Shown here: positions 30,591 to 41,831 of the stretch, in pieces
Layout: each line of letters starts with the position of its first letter
How positions within the stretch are numbered: position 1 is the stretch's first letter
Assembly (NCBI GenBank): GCA_029008115.1
Contig: JAQXJC010000019.1
Span: 1 to 44,524, forward strand
Length of the DNA: 44,524 nt
Direction of reading: 5' to 3'
From: Desulfovibrionaceae bacterium
GTDB taxonomy: Bacteria > Desulfobacterota > Desulfovibrionia > Desulfovibrionales > Desulfovibrionaceae
Translations under genes and position numbers: made by a program
Notes under the pieces: model-generated
Seen by the model: the letters and a program-made list of their open reading frames with translations, nothing else
Told to the model about the DNA's origin: nothing
Databases searched by the model: none

Positions 30591-32054
30591 CTACTGCTGA
30601 TCCTCGGAGCCGAGATAGCCCGGAGCCATATCCTCAAAGGATGTATAGGGAGAAATGTACATTAGCTCGGCCACGCCCACGGGGCCGTTCCGCTGTTTGC
30701 CGATGATGATTTCGGCAACGCCTTTGGGAGGACGGTCCGCTGGCTTGGCATGCTTGTACACGTCCTCGCGGTAGACAAACATGATCATGTCCGCGTCCTG
30801 CTCAATGGCGCCGGATTCGCGCAGGTCGGAAAGCATGGGACGCTTGTCGCCGCGTTCTTCCACCTTGCGGTTCAGCTGGGAGAGCGCCACCACAGGGACG
30901 TCCATTTCCTTGGCCAATCCCTTGAGGGCGCGGGAAATTTCAGAGATTTCCAGCTCGCGGGAGTCGACGCGGTGACCGGAACGCATGAGCTGGAGATAGT
31001 CCACAATAACCAGCCCCAGCCCCTTTTCCGCCTTCAGGCGACGGCAGCGGGCGCGCAGTTCCAGCGTGCTGAGAGCGGCCGTATCGTCAATGTAGATGGG
31101 GGCCTGCCGGATAACGTCCGCGGCCTCGCCCAGATTCTGCCAGTCTTCGTCGCGCAGCATGGCCGGGCGGCGCAGCTTGGAGACATCCACCTTGGCGCGC
31201 ACGGCCAGCATGCGCTGCATGAGCTGTTCCTTGGACATTTCCAGAGAAAATACGGCCACGGGCACATCCTGCGAAATGGCGGCATTGAGCGCCAGGCACA
31301 TGGCAAAGGCCGTCTTCCCCATGGAGGGACGAGCCGCCACGATGATGAGGTCGGATTTCTGGAGGCCGGCGGTGAGCTTGTTCAGGCGTTCGTATCCCGT
31401 AGTGACGCCGGTAATCTCGTCATTGGAGTCGGCCATGTCCGTCAGGTGTTCAAAGACCTGCTCCACCAGCTCGCTGGAGCCGCTGAAGTCCTTGCCCGTC
31501 GTGCGCTGGGACACGCGGAACAGGCGCTGCTCCGAGGAGGCCACCAGCTCGTCAAAGTCCTGCCCGGGGGCGAAGCAGTCGCCGATGATGTCGGAGCATG
31601 CGTCGATCATGCCGCGCCTGATGGCATGTTCCCGCACGATGCCGGCATAATATTCCGCATTGGCGCCGCTGACCACGGCGTTGGAAATCTCGCCGAGATA
31701 GATGGTCCCGCCCGCCGCTTCCAGCTGGCCGAGGCGCCGCAGCTCTTCGGTGACGGCAATGAGGTCCACGGGGGCGCTTTTGCGGTCAAGCTCCATGCAG
31801 GCGCGGAAAATTATCTGGTGCGCCGGCAGATAGAAGTCATCCGGGCCAACAATGCTGGCCAGCGAGCTCATCAGGCCGGAACGGGAGAGCAGGCCGCCGA
31901 ATACGGCCTGTTCCGCCTCGACGCTGTGCGGGGGGACGCGCGCCAGCAGCTCCTTGCCGGTTTTCTCCACCTTGTCCGCCGTGCTGAGGGGAGGCTTGCG
32001 GTCAGGACGCGGCCGGCGCGCGGGCACGGTGTTCGGACTGTAGCTGTCTGGCAT
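30591..32054 (-). CDS. dnaB: Replicative DNA helicase
   Basis: Hexameric helicase that unwinds DNA ahead of the replication fork. The 487-residue protein has the N-terminal domain (PHSVEAEQAVFGGLL), Walker A in ARPSMGKTAFAM, Walker B LVIVDYLQLM, the DnaB motif SQLNRKVEER and the tail FVYREDVY..EIIIGKQRNGPVG. GGAGGAA precedes the ATG at 32054. It follows rplI, but a strong terminator lies between them, so it may be transcribed partly on its own. Confidence 0.96.
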   Translation of the reverse strand: MPDSYSPNTVPARRPRPDRKPPLSTADKVEKTGKELLARVPPHSVEAEQAVFGGLLSRSGLMSSLASIVGPDDFYLPAHQIIFRACMELDRKSAPVDLIAVTEELRRLGQLEAAGGTIYLGEISNAVVSGANAEYYAGIVREHAIRRGMIDACSDIIGDCFAPGQDFDELVASSEQRLFRVSQRTTGKDFSGSSELVEQVFEHLTDMADSNDEITGVTTGYERLNKLTAGLQKSDLIIVAARPSMGKTAFAMCLALNAAISQDVPVAVFSLEMSKEQLMQRMLAVRAKVDVSKLRRPAMLRDEDWQNLGEAADVIRQAPIYIDDTAALSTLELRARCRRLKAEKGLGLVIVDYLQLMRSGHRVDSRELEISEISRALKGLAKEMDVPVVALSQLNRKVEERGDKRPMLSDLRESGAIEQDADMIMFVYREDVYKHAKPADRPPKGVAEIIIGKQRNGPVGVAELMYISPYTSFEDMAPGYLGSEDQQ

Positions 32055-32144
32055 GGGAATTCCTCCGGCAAAAGATACTGGCGCTGTGCCGCCGGCATGG
32101 GGGCCATTGCCGCGGCAGGGCAGAGATATACGGCAGTCTGCTGG

Positions 32145-32184
32145 AAAAAACAACGCCCCACACCGGTATTCCGGCATGGGGCGC
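32145..32184 (-). terminator. Intrinsic terminator between rplI and dnaB
   Basis: On the minus strand CGCCCCA pairs with TGGGGCG, with a further CCGG/CCGG pairing inside, followed by TTGTTTTTT. It begins about 20 bases after the rplI stop. Confidence 0.85.
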
Positions 32185-32204
32185 TGCATGAACTCGGGAA
32201 AAGG

Positions 32205-32720
32205 CTATTCGGCGGCAGCTTCTTCAGCAGGAGCGGCGGCGTCCGCTTCAGCTTCGGGCGCGTCGTCGTAGACCTGATTTTCGGCAATGACCTTCACCTG
32301 CACGGTAGCGATCACGGAGGCATGCAGACGCACGCGCACGGGATGTTCGCCAAGGGTGCGGATGGCGCCGTCCATGAGGATGCGGCGACGGTCCACTTCC
32401 AGGCCCAGAGCGAGCAGGGCATCGCCGATCATGCTGGCGGTCACAGAGCCGTACAGCTTGTCGTTGTCGCCCACGTGCATGGGGATGATGACTTCGGCGG
32501 CTTCCAGCTTGGCGGCCATGTCGGTGGCGGCGGCACGCAGGGCATCCATCTTCGCCTGGAGCTTCTTGCGTTCCAGCTCGAATACCTTCAGGTTGGCGGG
32601 GGTGGCGGCCATGGCCAGGCCCTGCGGCATCAGGTAGTTACGGCCGTAACCGGGCTTCACTTCGACAACGTCGCCAAGGACGCCCAGATTTTCAACGTCA
32701 GCGCGGAGTATAAGTTTCAT
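32205..32720 (-). CDS. rplI: 50S ribosomal protein L9
   Basis: Large-subunit protein that bridges domains of 23S rRNA near the L1 stalk. The 171-residue protein starts MKLILRADVENLGVLGDVVEVKPGYGRNYLMPQG, the canonical L9 start, and ends in an acidic Ala/Glu tail (EAEADAAAPAEEAAAE) longer than in E. coli (149 residues). It is 12 bases downstream of rpsR. Confidence 0.97.
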   Translation of the reverse strand: MKLILRADVENLGVLGDVVEVKPGYGRNYLMPQGLAMAATPANLKVFELERKKLQAKMDALRAAATDMAAKLEAAEVIIPMHVGDNDKLYGSVTASMIGDALLALGLEVDRRRILMDGAIRTLGEHPVRVRLHASVIATVQVKVIAENQVYDDAPEAEADAAAPAEEAAAE

Positions 32721-32732
32721 GACATAGACTCC

Positions 32733-32996
32733 TTAAATCATGCTCTTTTTCTTGACGTTGGAATCATGCGTGGCGGTGTAGATGAGCAGAGCCATCTGGC
32801 GGGCACGCTTGATTTCGCGGGTCAGCAGGCGCTGATGGTGAGCGCAGGTGCCGGTGATGCGGCGCGCGATGATCTTGCCGCGTTCGGTGATGAAATCGCG
32901 GAGGATATCGGCACGCTTGTAATCCAGAGGCAGGTCCTTATCGGCACAGAAGCGGCAGAATTTGCGGCGGGGGGCAAACTTTTTCTTGAAAGCCAT
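32733..32996 (-). CDS. rpsR: 30S ribosomal protein S18
   Basis: Small-subunit protein that binds with S6 in the platform. The 87-residue protein has the basic start [18 protein letters not shown], where the C-x2-C pair marks the zinc-type form, then [18 protein letters not shown] and [22 protein letters not shown]. It starts two bases after rpsF. Confidence 0.97.
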   Translation of the reverse strand: MAFKKKFAPRRKFCRFCADKDLPLDYKRADILRDFITERGKIIARRITGTCAHHQRLLTREIKRARQMALLIYTATHDSNVKKKSMI

Positions 32997-32998
32997 GA

Positions 32999-33304
32999 CT
33001 AAGCGACCTCCTCGGCCACGTCGGCCAGCTTCACCGTGACGAACTTGAAGATGCCGTCGGTGATGCGGATGTTACGTTCCAGTTCGGCGACCAGATTGGC
33101 GGGAGCGGCGTATTCCAGACGGACGTAGTTGCCGCGCATCTGCTTGCGCACGGGGTAGGCGAGGTCGCGCATGCCCCAGTTGTCAACCGTAATCATCTTG
33201 CCCTGTTCGCGTTCCACGACGGCCACGAGGGCGTTGACGATGCCCTCGCGCTTTTCGGCGGAAAGTTCAGGCGACAGGAGCACCAGAGTTTCAAACTTTC
33301 TCAT
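32999..33304 (-). CDS. rpsF: 30S ribosomal protein S6
   Basis: Small-subunit protein paired with S18. The 101-residue protein starts [21 protein letters not shown] and contains [23 protein letters not shown], both typical of S6. GGGAGA precedes the ATG. First gene of the rpsF-rpsR-rplI run, with its own promoter and a structured leader. Confidence 0.97.
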   Translation of the reverse strand: MRKFETLVLLSPELSAEKREGIVNALVAVVEREQGKMITVDNWGMRDLAYPVRKQMRGNYVRLEYAAPANLVAELERNIRITDGIFKFVTVKLADVAEEVA

Positions 33305-35837
<2,533 letters not shown>

Positions 35838-35902
35838 GCTGCGGCATGCGCGCAGGACGGCGGAGACCCGCCGCCGCGCGCCCCGACATGCAAGGAGGGC
35901 GC

Positions 35903-37093
35903 ATGGGCACGGAGCTGGATGGGAAGGACGTGAGCGCGCTGGTGGCGGCGGCCATGCGGGATATTCCCGCCGTGGGCGGCACAGGCGCGGTGCGCGGCGC
36001 GGCGGTTGCCGTGCGGCGCGCGCTGGCGGACAGGCTGCTGGATACGCATGCGAACCTGCCGGCGTCATGGCGGCGGGCGACGCGCACGCTGCTGCCGCCG
36101 CTGGAGGTTGGGCCGGAGGGCCTGTTCAGCTGGCCTCTGCCCTGGCTGCGGCGCGCGGCCGGACTGCTGCTGGCCCTGCTGGCGGCGGGAGCGCTGTGGA
36201 ACGGCCTTGCCCTGTCGCCGAATCCCCTGGCAGCCACGCTGTTCACGGCGCTGACGACCGCTGGCCTGCTGGAGCTGGGCAGTCTGCTGCTGCGCTGGGA
36301 AGCGGCACTGCCGCGCCGCGCGAGAAAGAAAGCGCCCTCTCCCGCTGCGGCACGGGAACAGCCTGCCGGAGGCGGCTGGCTGAAGCGGAGGCTCCGCTCT
36401 TCGTGGCAGGCCAGGGGCATTGCCGCATGGCTGGTGTGGAAGAACCTGCGGCGCCTGCTCTTCTTCTGGCTTTTTCTGCGCGGCAATCTGCGGCTGGCGC
36501 TGAGCTGCCTCCTGGGGACGCTGTGCTGCGCGGCACTGCTGCGGGACTTCATCCTCGGGCGTCCGGTGCTGGAGCATCTTCTCTCCGGACTGCATGCCCT
36601 GCTGGAACGCGGGGATTTCTGGCCGCTCTTCAGCTCCACATACGGCTTTCTGGGCTGGCTGGCCTGCGTCCTGCTGGTACTGGCGTGGCCCCGCATGCTG
36701 AATCGGCGTCTGGCGGCGGCGCGCCTGCGCGAAGCGGCCGTGCGCTGGCTGGAGTCCGCCGCGCCGCTGGTGGAACGGCTGGCGGCTGCCGCCATGCCCG
36801 ACGGAACCCGGCAGGAGCCGCGCCGCCTGGCGGCGGTGGGGCAGGAGCTGTTTTCCTTTGCGCGGGAGCTGGATGCCCCACGCGGCGGCTGGCTGAAGGA
36901 GCGCCTGCGGGATTTGGGGCTGGAGTCAGGAGAAGAGGAGCCGGAGGCGCTCCGCTGGAGCGATGCGCTGCGGGAAGAGTATGAGCCTCTCGGCCTGCTG
37001 CGCGAGGGCGATGCCTGTTTTGTAGACAGGCTTCCCGAATATCGGGATGGCAGGCTGGCGCGCAGAGGCGTCATGCGGAAGGTGCGCGTATGA
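35903..37093 (+). CDS. Multi-spanning membrane protein coupled to an Hsp70-like ATPase
   Basis: Not recognised. A 396-residue protein with a soluble N-terminal part (1-80), four predicted membrane segments at about 85-104, 110-130, 185-212 and 247-264, and a C-terminal cytoplasmic-looking part rich in Arg and Glu. A basic stretch between segments two and three (PRRARKKAPSPAAAREQP) is probably exposed on the inside. AAGGAGG precedes the ATG at 35903. Its stop overlaps the start of the Hsp70-like gene by four bases (ATGA), so the two are translated together and probably work as a unit. No signal peptide, no enzymatic motif visible. Confidence 0.75.
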   Translation: MGTELDGKDVSALVAAAMRDIPAVGGTGAVRGAAVAVRRALADRLLDTHANLPASWRRATRTLLPPLEVGPEGLFSWPLPWLRRAAGLLLALLAAGALWNGLALSPNPLAATLFTALTTAGLLELGSLLLRWEAALPRRARKKAPSPAAAREQPAGGGWLKRRLRSSWQARGIAAWLVWKNLRRLLFFWLFLRGNLRLALSCLLGTLCCAALLRDFILGRPVLEHLLSGLHALLERGDFWPLFSSTYGFLGWLACVLLVLAWPRMLNRRLAAARLREAAVRWLESAAPLVERLAAAAMPDGTRQEPRRLAAVGQELFSFARELDAPRGGWLKERLRDLGLESGEEEPEALRWSDALREEYEPLGLLREGDACFVDRLPEYRDGRLARRGVMRKVRV

Positions 37094-39117
37094 GCGAAGA
37101 ACGGGCCGTGCTGGCTGTTGATCTGGGGACGAGCAATACCTGCCTGGTGCGTCGTGATCCTGTGGAGGGAGAACGGCAGCTGCGTCCGCGTGACTGCTGC
37201 AATACCGCTGTGGGCGGCGCAATACCTACGCTGGTACTGTATGAGAACGGAGAGCCGGTGGCCATTGGCGCGCAGGCGGAGGCCGAGTATGGCGAGGCAA
37301 GTCCGCAGGAGCGGGAACGCTACAGCATCCGGGCCCTGTTCAAGCCCGACGTGGGGACGCGGGAGGCTGCCCGCCGGGAAATGACGGATTTCCTGCGCCT
37401 GCTCCGGGCGCGGGTGGACATGGCCGGAACCCTGCTGGTGGGCCTTCCCTGCGAGGCGGGAACGGCGTATCGCGAGCATCTGCGCACATGCCTGCTGGAT
37501 GCTGGCTGGGGCCGGGCGTCCTTTTTAAGCGAGCCTCTGGGCGCGGTGATACATTATCTGGGACGGAAGGCCCTTTCCCCGTCGCAGGCGGCGCGCGGTG
37601 TGCTGACCGTGGACTTCGGCGGCGGCACGTGCGACTTCTCCCTGCTGCGCAGGGCGGCGGTAGCGGGGCGCAGCGGTGATGTGCTCTATGGCGGGCGCCT
37701 GTTTGATGACCTGTTCTGGCAGCTGCTGCTGGAGCACAATCCCGGGCTGGAGGACGAGCTGGAACGCAGTGGCAATGCCTACTATGTTCACTGGCTATCC
37801 TGCCGTCAGGCCAAGGAGGAGTTCTCCCGCGCCATGCGCCGGGACAGGGAACGGCAGGTGGATTTGCGCGTGCGCTGGTCAGCGTGGGAGGATGGGCGCG
37901 CGCGGGAGCATTCCGTCTATGTGGGCGGTCTGGACTGGAGCGGCTTCCTGCGGCGTGCCGGGGACTATGCCGCCTCGCCCGGACTGCTCCGGCAGCTGCG
38001 CGGGCATGAGGGCATGGCGGGCCTTTCCCCGTGGGGAGAGGCATTGCTGGCCGGCCGGCGTGTGGATTTGATACGGTGGTTTGAAGCGCTGCTGCATCAG
38101 AGTCTGACCTCCTGCGGCGATGCCGGCATGCCTGCGGTGCTGCTCACGGGCGGCAGCAGTGCCTGGCCCTTTGTGGAAGACTGCGTGCGCGGCATACTGG
38201 GCGCTGAAGTCATGGTGCTGGTGGGGGATGAACCCTATGCTGACATTGCGCGGGGGCTGGCGCGCTACCATTCCTTTATGGAACAGCTGCGCCGGGGACG
38301 CGCCGCACTGGAGGAGGAGCTTCCTGTCTTTGTGGAAGAGCGTTTGCCGCGTGTTCTGCGTCGTACTCTGGAGGCTGCGGCGGATGACGTGGCGGAAACA
38401 TGCGGTTCCTACCTGCGCAATGCGGTGATTGTGCCTGTCTGCCATGATTTCCGCAAAAACGGCGGTTCCCTGAGCCTCCTGCGCGAGCGCATGGGCGAGG
38501 CCGTGGAGGCGCAGTCCGCCGCATTGGAATTGCTGCTGGAGCAGAGCGCGGGATCGCTGGGGCGGGAAGTGGAAGAAGCTGCCGCCGAAGCCCTGCGGCT
38601 GTGGTTTCAGGAGAAGGGGATTCCCATTCTGCCCGAACGTCTGCGCCATATTCCCCTGGGCGGTACGGAAGCGCTGCTGGCGGAGGTGCGCGGGCGTCTG
38701 GACGAGGCGGCGCTGGCTCCCCTGCGGCACCGGCTCGCCTATGCTGTGGCGGCGGCGCTGGGACTGGCCGGCATGGCTGGCGCGGGCGCTGTCGGTCTGC
38801 TGGCGTCCGGGATGGCTGCCATTCCTGTGCTGGCGGCGGCGGGGCTGGGGGGCGCCGCAGTCAGGTATACAGGCTATGGCCGCAGAATGCTGGACAGGAT
38901 GCAGGACTGGGAGATTCCTGGCATGGTGGGCAGTCTGCTGACGGACAGGCGCATTGACGCGCTGGCGGACGAGCTGGTGGAGGAGTTCCGCACCGTACTG
39001 CGCAGGGCGCTGCTTGCCTCATGGGAGCGCGGCGCGGGACGCATGGCGGCGGAGGTGGGCCGCACAGCCAGCGAGGAAATTGCCGCACTGGATATTTTGC
39101 ACGTGGCCCCCGTGTGA
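37090..39117 (+). CDS. Hsp70/actin-fold ATPase with C-terminal helical, membrane-hairpin region
   Basis: The 675-residue protein has a near-complete Hsp70-type nucleotide-binding domain: phosphate-1 DLGTSNT (11-17), SEPLGAV (147-153, as NEPTAA in DnaK), phosphate-2 DFGGGTCD (175-182) and the adenosine loop LLTGGSS (351-357). The beta-sandwich substrate domain of DnaK is missing. Instead residues 400-545 look helical, and 548-592 form a Gly/Ala-rich hydrophobic hairpin that probably sits in or on the membrane, followed by an amphipathic tail with a further charged helix. It is coupled to the membrane protein upstream. A membrane-bound remodelling ATPase is inferred; client unknown. Confidence 0.82.
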   Translation: MSEERAVLAVDLGTSNTCLVRRDPVEGERQLRPRDCCNTAVGGAIPTLVLYENGEPVAIGAQAEAEYGEASPQERERYSIRALFKPDVGTREAARREMTDFLRLLRARVDMAGTLLVGLPCEAGTAYREHLRTCLLDAGWGRASFLSEPLGAVIHYLGRKALSPSQAARGVLTVDFGGGTCDFSLLRRAAVAGRSGDVLYGGRLFDDLFWQLLLEHNPGLEDELERSGNAYYVHWLSCRQAKEEFSRAMRRDRERQVDLRVRWSAWEDGRAREHSVYVGGLDWSGFLRRAGDYAASPGLLRQLRGHEGMAGLSPWGEALLAGRRVDLIRWFEALLHQSLTSCGDAGMPAVLLTGGSSAWPFVEDCVRGILGAEVMVLVGDEPYADIARGLARYHSFMEQLRRGRAALEEELPVFVEERLPRVLRRTLEAAADDVAETCGSYLRNAVIVPVCHDFRKNGGSLSLLRERMGEAVEAQSAALELLLEQSAGSLGREVEEAAAEALRLWFQEKGIPILPERLRHIPLGGTEALLAEVRGRLDEAALAPLRHRLAYAVAAALGLAGMAGAGAVGLLASGMAAIPVLAAAGLGGAAVRYTGYGRRMLDRMQDWEIPGMVGSLLTDRRIDALADELVEEFRTVLRRALLASWERGAGRMAAEVGRTASEEIAALDILHVAPV

Positions 39118-39151
39118 TGCGCATGGCCACGGGGCGGAGGAGGCATGACGG

Positions 39152-39655
39152 CTACTGTCCGGATGCGACCGGCAGAAGACGCTCCCTCTGTTCGCGGCGG
39201 CGCACCAGGCAGGCCACAAGACATGCGCCGAGTAGCTTGCTGACAGACATGGCCAGCATGCCGGGAAGCGTACTATGCCCGATGGCGGCAAGAAAGATGG
39301 CGCTGTCCAGCGGTGCGGACAGCAGGCTGGACGCGAGGATGCGCCGGGAGAAGGGCTGCTTCGTGAAGGTGTACACGGCCCAGTCCGCCAGCTCCCCCAC
39401 GGCAAAGGCCGCGGCGCTGGCAAGGGCAAGTTCCGGCGAGGCCATGTACCAGCTGGCAATGCAGCCGGCGAGCATGGCCCAGAGCACATGATGTCCCACG
39501 CGGCGCTGGGCAACGTCGCGCACCACGAAGATAAAGCCCACGGCAAGGGAAAGCGGCGGCCACATCTCCCCGCCGGGAAGGGCGATGAGCGGGCTGATGG
39601 TGAAGGCCCAGTTGACGCCTGTAATCAGAAGCATATAGCTCACAAGCGAAATCAT
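39152..39655 (-). CDS. VUT-family (YhhQ-like) queuosine-precursor transporter
   Basis: Inner-membrane protein of 167 residues with about five hydrophobic segments. The blocks VRDVAQRRVGHHVLW, ASAAAFAVGELADWAVYTFTKQPFSRRILASSLLSAPLDSAIFLAA are typical of the VUT/YhhQ family, whose members import preQ0, preQ1 or queuine. It is shorter at the N-terminus than E. coli YhhQ (about 220 residues). The presence of tgt 3.3 kb away on the other strand supports the queuosine link, although the Hsp70 module separates them. The ATG at 39655 has no clear ribosome binding site; a later ATG at 39634 is possible. Confidence 0.82.
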   Translation of the reverse strand: MISLVSYMLLITGVNWAFTISPLIALPGGEMWPPLSLAVGFIFVVRDVAQRRVGHHVLWAMLAGCIASWYMASPELALASAAAFAVGELADWAVYTFTKQPFSRRILASSLLSAPLDSAIFLAAIGHSTLPGMLAMSVSKLLGACLVACLVRRREQRERLLPVASGQ

Positions 39656-39853
39656 AACGGAAAAGGATAGGTGACGGCCCTTCCGCTGTCAAGCGGACTT
39701 GACGTGCCGCCCCGCAATGTGGGAAAGCGGAATGACACATGCGCGCCGCACCCGCTGTCGTGCAGGGCGATGTCTGGTGTCCCCCCGCGCCCCTGGGCGG
39801 CCCGCTTTTTCCGCATGCAACCGTCACGCAGATGACGCCTTGGAGTTCTTGTC

Positions 39854-40777
39854 ATGTCCGAATCGACGCAACGCTGTGGCTGGGTCGCCCTGATGGGGCC
39901 GCCCAATGCCGGCAAATCTACCCTTATGAACGCACTGCTGGGGCAGAAGATTACCATCGTGACCCCCAAGCCGCAGACCACCCGGAACCAGATTGTGGGT
40001 ATCCTGACGGAAGGCGACACGCAGGCCATCTTTATGGATACTCCCGGCATCGCGCAGGTGCGCGGCCGCCTGAGCAAGGCCATGGTGCAGGCCGTGTGGC
40101 AGAGCCTTGCCACTGCCGATGCCATCATGCTCATGCTGGACGGTGATCTCTACATCCGCCGCCCGGAATTTCTGGACAATGACACGCAGGCGCTTATGCA
40201 GGCCCTTGCCGAGGAAAATCGTCCTGTCATCGTGGTGGTCAACAAGATTGACCTGTTCAGCGACAAGAGCAAGATGCTTCCCCTGCTGACCCGTCTGAAC
40301 GAGATGCTGCCGGAGGCGGAAATTTTCCCCATGTCCGCCGCGCGCAAGGACGGGCTGGAGGCGCTGAAGACCCTGATTCGAGAGCGTCTGCCGGAAGCGG
40401 ACTTCCAGTTCCCCGAAGATCAGATATCCACGGCGCCGGTGCGCTTCATGGCGGCGGAAATCATCCGTGAAAAGCTCTTTCTGCACATGAAGCAGGAAGT
40501 ACCGTACTCCGTGGCCGTGGACATTGAAAACTGGGAGGAAGACCCGGAGCGCGGCCAGACCGTCATCAATGCCGTCATCTACGTGGCGCGTCCCTCGCAC
40601 AAGTCCATGGTCATCGGCCGGGCCGGAGCGTCCATCAAGGAAATCGGCACCGAAGCCCGCAAGGACATCAGGGAGCTGATTGGCGGCAAGGTGCATCTGG
40701 AACTGTGGGTCAAGGTGCGCGAGAACTGGTCTGAAGATGTGACCTTCCTGCGCGACATGGGCATGCTGCCGGAGTAG
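39854..40777 (+). CDS. era: GTPase Era
   Basis: GTPase that binds the 3' end of 16S rRNA and helps assemble the 30S subunit. The 307-residue protein has G1 GPPNAGKST, the switch region [19 protein letters not shown]3 DTPG, G4 NKID, and a C-terminal KH domain with [22 protein letters not shown] lies eight bases before the ATG. It precedes a YggS-type gene by seven bases. Full length for the family. Confidence 0.96.
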   Translation: MSESTQRCGWVALMGPPNAGKSTLMNALLGQKITIVTPKPQTTRNQIVGILTEGDTQAIFMDTPGIAQVRGRLSKAMVQAVWQSLATADAIMLMLDGDLYIRRPEFLDNDTQALMQALAEENRPVIVVVNKIDLFSDKSKMLPLLTRLNEMLPEAEIFPMSAARKDGLEALKTLIRERLPEADFQFPEDQISTAPVRFMAAEIIREKLFLHMKQEVPYSVAVDIENWEEDPERGQTVINAVIYVARPSHKSMVIGRAGASIKEIGTEARKDIRELIGGKVHLELWVKVRENWSEDVTFLRDMGMLPE

Positions 40778-40784
40778 AGGAACG

Positions 40785-41513
40785 ATGGACGCCGTGGACG
40801 TGCCGGCACTGCGCCGGCGCTGGGAATCAGTGCGGGAGCGCCTGGCGGAAAGTCTGCGCCGGGCTGGCCGCGCACCGCAGGATGTGGCCCTGATTGCCGT
40901 CTCCAAGCTGCACTCCGCCGGGGAAGTGGCTGCCGTGGCGGCCATGGGGCAGGTGGATTTCGGGGAAAACTACGTGCAGGAAGCCTGCGGCAAGCAGGAG
41001 GAGCTGGCTCTGCATCCGGCATGCCGCGCCATGCGCTGGCATTTTATCGGGCATCTGCAAAGCCGCAAGGCGGCGCAGGTGGCTGGCCGCTTTGCGCTGG
41101 TGCATACGGTGGATTCGCGCAGGCTGGCAGAGGCGCTGGAAAAGCGCGCCGCTGCGCTGGGAACCGTGCAGCCTGTGCTGATACAGGTGAACATCGGCGC
41201 GGAGCCGCAGAAGTCTGGCGTGATGGAGGATGGACTTCCGGCGCTGGCAGAGGCTGTATGCGCATTGCCGCATCTGGATTTGCAGGGGCTGATGTGCCTG
41301 CCTCCGGTTTTTGACAATGGCCCGCTGGCGAGGCCGCATTTTGCCCGACTGAGAGAACTGCGCGATGCTCTCCGTCCGCTGACGGGACTGCCTCTGCTCC
41401 ACCTTTCCATGGGCATGTCCGGGGATTTTGAGGAAGCCGTGCTGGAAGGGGCGACTCTGATACGGGTGGGAACGGATATCTTCGGCCCGCGTCCGCCAAA
41501 GACGCTGGCATAG
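40785..41513 (+). CDS. YggS/PROSC-family PLP-binding protein
   Basis: Pyridoxal-phosphate homeostasis protein of 242 residues, folded as the alanine racemase barrel. Landmarks: LIAVSKLHSAGEV with the PLP lysine, DFGENYVQEA, WHFIGHLQSRKA, IQVNIGAEPQKSG, GLMCLPP and LSMGMSGDFEEAV..GATLIRVGTDIFG. It has no catalytic racemase activity in studied members and buffers PLP. AGAGGAACG precedes the ATG. It follows era closely and is probably co-transcribed. Confidence 0.94.
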   Translation: MDAVDVPALRRRWESVRERLAESLRRAGRAPQDVALIAVSKLHSAGEVAAVAAMGQVDFGENYVQEACGKQEELALHPACRAMRWHFIGHLQSRKAAQVAGRFALVHTVDSRRLAEALEKRAAALGTVQPVLIQVNIGAEPQKSGVMEDGLPALAEAVCALPHLDLQGLMCLPPVFDNGPLARPHFARLRELRDALRPLTGLPLLHLSMGMSGDFEEAVLEGATLIRVGTDIFGPRPPKTLA

Positions 41514-41719
41514 AGGCTCTTCTGCGGCCTGGCCGCACTGCGGAGTATATGTGGCATGCTGCATGCCGCAAGCGCGTCCGGGAATTGCCGTATGGCAGGT
41601 TCCGGGCGTGCTTTTTGTCTGTGACCGCGATCATGGCCTGCCGTTTTTTCGAGGATATGTCCATGCCACCGGATTGTGGAAGCGACCCGGACGTATTCGC
41701 GATATTTGCCAGAAAAATT

Positions 41720-41746
41720 GTTAAAATTTTTTAGAGAAATTTTAAC
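41720..41746. repeat. Perfect AT-rich inverted repeat
   Basis: GTTAAAATTT (41720-41729) and AAATTTTAAC (41737-41746) are perfect inverse complements around TTTAGAG. It lies 14 bases before the terminator hairpin. It could be an operator or a weak RNA hairpin. Confidence 0.5.
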
Positions 41747-41760
41747 CGCTTACAAAATAT

Positions 41761-41796
41761 GGAAGGATGCCGTTCTGGCATCCTTCCTGCATTTTT
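41761..41796. terminator. Bidirectional intrinsic terminator
   Basis: A perfect 11-bp stem GGAAGGATGCC / GGCATCCTTCC with a five-base loop, followed by TGCATTTTT on the plus strand and by ATATTTTG on the minus strand. It would end the rlmB transcript from the right and the era-yggS transcript from the left. Confidence 0.85.
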
Positions 41797-41831
41797 AAAA
41801 AGAAAATAAATAGTTGCCGTAATCGTGAAAT

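Larger units (their letters stand above)
41514..41831. other. Intergenic region with two consecutive inverted repeats
   Basis: 318 bases without a convincing gene. A 61-codon frame (41549-41734) lacks a ribosome binding site and any motif. The right third is AT-rich and holds an AT-only-stem inverted repeat (41720-41746) and a perfect terminator hairpin (41761-41796). The left part shows nothing I can name. Confidence 0.7.

Noticed and set aside
30750..33002. 750-codon frame antisense to dnaB, rplI and rpsR
   Set aside because: Runs antisense through three well-supported genes and a terminator.
41549..41734. 61-codon plus frame between yggS and rlmB
   Set aside because: No ribosome binding site and no similarity; it runs into the AT-rich dyad.
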